Source: Bradyrhizobium erythrophlei (lineage in GTDB: Bacteria > Pseudomonadota > Alphaproteobacteria > Rhizobiales > Xanthobacteraceae). From it: 64,000 nt of DNA. Of the stretch, positions 61,673 through 64,000 are shown piece after piece (positions within the stretch are counted from its first letter, which is position 1; every line of letters begins with the position of its first letter). The notes below the pieces were generated by a model, which was not told where the DNA came from, made no database searches, and saw only the letters and a program-made list of their open reading frames with translations. A program made the position numbers and the translations under genes. The DNA lies in assembly GCF_900129505.1 (NCBI RefSeq), contig NZ_LT670818.1, forward strand, positions 4,993,001 through 5,057,000, given 5' to 3'.

Positions 61673-62917
61673 TCAAGCCGCACCGCTCGCGAGCAGAGGC
61701 TCGTAGTCCGGTCGCTTCAGCATGGAATGAAGCTGACGCCGTCGGACGCCAATATTGCCACCGTCGAAGATCGGAAGCGCGAGCGCGTCCTGCAAAAGAC
61801 GTCCCAGCGGGGCTTCATGGTCATAGCTGTCGATGCCGACGACGCGCATCAGATCGATGATCACTCGAACCGCCGTCTCCGAGCCATAGATCTTGGCCTG
61901 TATCGCAAGCTCGTCGGCGGCGGGAGACTGCGTGTCAACGGCATGGCATGCGCGCCAGCTCAGATATCGCGCCGCTTCGATCGTCATCTTCGCATCGGCC
62001 AATGCGTATCCGACCGCCTGATGCTCGATGATCGGATGAACGCCGCCGCGCCGCTCAGTCCGGGCGAAGTGCAGAGCGAAGTCGAACGCCGCCCGCATCA
62101 ACGCCACGCCGAAAATACCGACCAGCGCCGCGGTGCCGGTAAAGCTGGCAGCCGTCAGGGCGAGGCCGCCACCTTCCTCCCCGAGAAGATTGTGCCGCGG
62201 CGCAGAGACGTTCTCTAAACCGAATTGCGGCGTGAGATGCGCGCGGTGACCCACGGACTCGATTGCCCGCTCGAAGACGATGCCAGATGCAGGCCGTTCG
62301 ACCGCAATGATGGAAATCGCTTTCTCGGGTGGAGCGTCAGGCGCGGTCCGGCACACCACGCATAAGATATCCGCACCTTTACGATCCCACCCGGTCGCCG
62401 AGGAGACCCATTTCTTCCGGCCATTGATGACCCAGCGGTCGCCGTGAAGTTTGGCAAAAGTACGCACGCCTTCGCCGGGCGGCGGAGAAGCGGCGTTGGC
62501 GCTGCCTCCCGGTTCGCTGGAGCAGAAGCCGGCCAACGGCGTTCCGCTCTTCTTCAAGAACGGAGCCAGCATCCGGCCACACTGCTCCGGCGTGCCGCCC
62601 AGCAAGATCGGCAAAAGACCAAGCACCGTTCCGAGCATCGTCAAGGTGACGCTCGCATTCACGCTGTAAAATTCCTCGGCCATAATGGCCATGTCGATCA
62701 GGCCGGCGTTCTCGCCGCCCGCAGGTTGCGGAATGCATTTCCTCAAAAAGCCTGCGACGACCATGGCTTCGTATACGGGCCTGGTCGCAAGGAAACGCTC
62801 CTCCGCCGTCGGCAGCAACTCGGCCGCCCTTGCCCCTGCAAGCACTTCCGTCGCAAACCGGCGGGATTCAAGCTGGAGCTCACGTTGCGGTGACGTTAGC
62901 GTAAAGTCGATGGCCAT
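61673..62917 (-). CDS. acyl-CoA dehydrogenase
   Basis: This 414-aa protein shows the acyl-CoA dehydrogenase fold: N-terminal helices, CSSEPGGSANA for the FAD/substrate site in the middle domain, WVINGRKKWVSSAT, and the C-terminal VVGIDSYDHEAPLGRLLQDA. It oxidises acyl-CoA to enoyl-CoA with electrons passed to ETF. The catalytic base cannot be placed with certainty. It heads a two-gene unit with the SDR at 60878. An IS5-family element sits 110 bp upstream. Confidence 0.88.
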   Translation of the reverse strand: MAIDFTLTSPQRELQLESRRFATEVLAGARAAELLPTAEERFLATRPVYEAMVVAGFLRKCIPQPAGGENAGLIDMAIMAEEFYSVNASVTLTMLGTVLGLLPILLGGTPEQCGRMLAPFLKKSGTPLAGFCSSEPGGSANAASPPPGEGVRTFAKLHGDRWVINGRKKWVSSATGWDRKGADILCVVCRTAPDAPPEKAISIIAVERPASGIVFERAIESVGHRAHLTPQFGLENVSAPRHNLLGEEGGGLALTAASFTGTAALVGIFGVALMRAAFDFALHFARTERRGGVHPIIEHQAVGYALADAKMTIEAARYLSWRACHAVDTQSPAADELAIQAKIYGSETAVRVIIDLMRVVGIDSYDHEAPLGRLLQDALALPIFDGGNIGVRRRQLHSMLKRPDYEPLLASGAA

Positions 62918-63027
62918 GGCGACTTTCCTGAATTTGATAGGTCATGTCTGTTCCGTAATCCGCTATCGGATCGGAGCAGGAAAGTCTCGGATGCTGGCGC
63001 CCGATTTCTTGGCCTATGGCGCACTAG

Positions 63028-63873
63028 ATGGTGTGGACTCTAAGGATTCCCTTTTAGGAGCAAATCAGATTCAAGGCTGCTTTTTGGGAGGCAGTCTTGG
63101 GTGCGATGGACCGGTTGGTTTTGAACGACGCGGCGTGGGAGCGGATGGCACCGCTGATCATAGGCCGACCTGACCAGAAAGGCTCTACCGGACGCGACAA
63201 TCGGATGTTCGTGGAAGGTGTGCTGTGGATCGTGCGCACGGGCTCGCCCTGGCGTGATCTTCCAGAGGCGTTTGGAGACTGGAACAGCGTGTTCCGGCGC
63301 TTCAGCAGATGGAGCATCAAGGGTGTTTGGTGGCGGATCTTCGAGGCGATGTCCTATGATCCGGACTTCGAATATCTGATCGTCGATTCCACCATCGTCC
63401 GGGCGCATCAGCACGCCGCCGGGGCGAAAAAAGGGGGTCCGAAGATCAAGCGCTCGGCCGCTCACGCGGTGGTCTGAGCACCAAGATACATATGGCCGTT
63501 CGGGGTTTGGGATGTCCTGTGCGGTTCACGCTGACCGCAGGTCAGAAGGGCGATGCACCGCAAGCCGCCGCATTGATCGAGGGATTACCCGCCGAGGTCG
63601 TCATGGCCGATACGGCCTATGACGCCGATCACTTGCGCCAAGCCATCGCCGCCAAGGGGGCGCTCGCCGTCATCCCAAACAACCCGTCGCGAGCGCTCAA
63701 ATATCCGCTCGACAAGCATCTCTATGCCCAGCGCCATCTGGTGGAATGCTGCTTCTCAAAACTCAAGCAATTCCGCCGCGTCGCAACCCGCTTCGAAAAG
63801 ACCGCCCGAAATTACCGTGCCGTCGTCACTCTCGCAGCCATCATCTTATGGATGCGATAAGTGTCCACACCAC
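63028..63873 (+). mobile_element. IS5-family (IS427-like) insertion sequence
   Basis: Inverted ends read ATGGTGTGGACTCT on the left and, inverted, GTGGTGTGGACACT on the right (12 of 14 matching). The element is ~846 bp and is flanked by CTAG on both sides, fitting the YTAR target preference of the IS427 group. It carries two overlapping transposase frames. Confidence 0.82.
63097..63860 (+). CDS. IS5-family transposase made by -1 frameshifting
   Basis: The first frame encodes LIIGRPDQKGSTGRDNRMFV to YLIVDSTIVRAHQH (DDE first Asp) and ends at 63477. The second frame holds ADTAYDADHLRQAIAAKG and the Glu-containing ERHLVECCFSKLKQFRR-like segment. The slippery AAAAAAGGGGG at about 63427 lets a -1 shift join them through SEDQALGRSRGGLSTKIHM. 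This arrangement is standard for IS427 elements, so the transposase is probably active. Confidence 0.82.
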
Positions 63874-64000
63874 CTAGGGCGCGACAGCCGTGGTTCGTCC
63901 GGTGGTTGAAGTCATGGTTTGACGAAACTCGCGGGGGCTTGCGCCATTGCTGCGCTTGAACAGCCGGTTGAAATGCGAAATATCCCGAAAGCCCGCAGCG
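63874..64000 (-). CDS. C-terminal end of an AraC-family regulator (cut by window)
   Basis: The minus-strand frame reads AAGFRDISHFNRLFKRSNGA and SPREFRQ, the second helix-turn-helix of AraC-type regulators, then a short tail and TAG. The stop codon lies in the CTAG target of the adjacent IS, which therefore inserted at the very end of this gene without changing its product. The rest is outside the window. Confidence 0.85.
   Translation of the reverse strand, partial: AAGFRDISHFNRLFKRSNGASPREFRQTMTSTTGRTTAVAP

Noticed and set aside
61220..62218. 332-codon plus-strand frame across the SDR and acyl-CoA dehydrogenase genes
   Set aside because: It spans two real minus-strand genes and has no motif of its own.

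Overview
The window looks like an accessory, catabolic island from a GC-rich alphaproteobacterium. FixJ-type response regulators, a KdpD-like (DUF4118) PAS histidine kinase, a DUF1127 protein, a DUF3551 remnant and many stand-alone catabolic operons would suit the Bradyrhizobium/Rhodopseudomonas group; that placement is inference. No rRNA, tRNA, CRISPR array or replication origin was seen.

Left part (1-15.2 kb): a molybdenum hydroxylase (medium, small and large subunits, then a CoxG/SRPBCC-like protein and an SDR) is followed by a tightly packed plus-strand operon. That operon encodes a haloalkane-dehalogenase-type hydrolase, a large FAD/Fe-S oxidase, a dihydrodipicolinate-synthase-family lyase/aldolase, an MFS transporter, a flavin monooxygenase, an LVIVD-repeat protein and a Gfo/Idh/MocA oxidoreductase. 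Together this looks like uptake and oxidative breakdown of a heterocyclic or halogenated compound whose identity the sequence does not give.

Middle part (15.4-42.9 kb): the most striking region. A module of divergent 77-aa membrane peptide / LysR regulator / secreted peptide ending CRGC / thioredoxin-fold peroxiredoxin / old yellow enzyme occurs twice in opposite orientation (15.4-19.3 kb and 39.0-42.7 kb). Between the copies lie patatin, thiolase, beta-propeller and hydrolase genes, an AraC regulator, two AhpD-like carboxymuconolactone decarboxylase (CMD) / DUF417 pairs, a two-kinase two-regulator signalling cluster, and a GST / cupin / hydrolase / dehydrogenase / PRISE-like reductase operon. 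Two repeated regulatory sequences tie these together: a 15-bp palindrome ATTCC-N5-GGAAT (nine sites, matching a LysR T-N11-A box) and a 46-bp element bounded by GAGAC and GTCTC (five sites, each 57-72 bp before a start codon). I read this as one electrophile/oxidative-stress and detoxification network, probably run by the LysR pair and the AraC protein.

Right part (43-64 kb): an integrase-type IS, then a graveyard of gene remnants (SnoaL-like, peptide deformylase, aldo/keto reductase, OmpR-type regulators, cytochrome P450, cytochrome c, Tat hydrolase) mixed with intact genes. A possible small biosynthetic set (acyl/aryl ligase, third CRGC peptide, condensation-like acyltransferase, glycosyltransferase) lies at 47.9-52.7 kb. 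The end holds a luciferase-like monooxygenase, an SDR/HxlR divergent pair, a TetR gene with an internal stop, an acyl-CoA dehydrogenase/SDR operon, an IS5-family element and the edge of an AraC-type gene.
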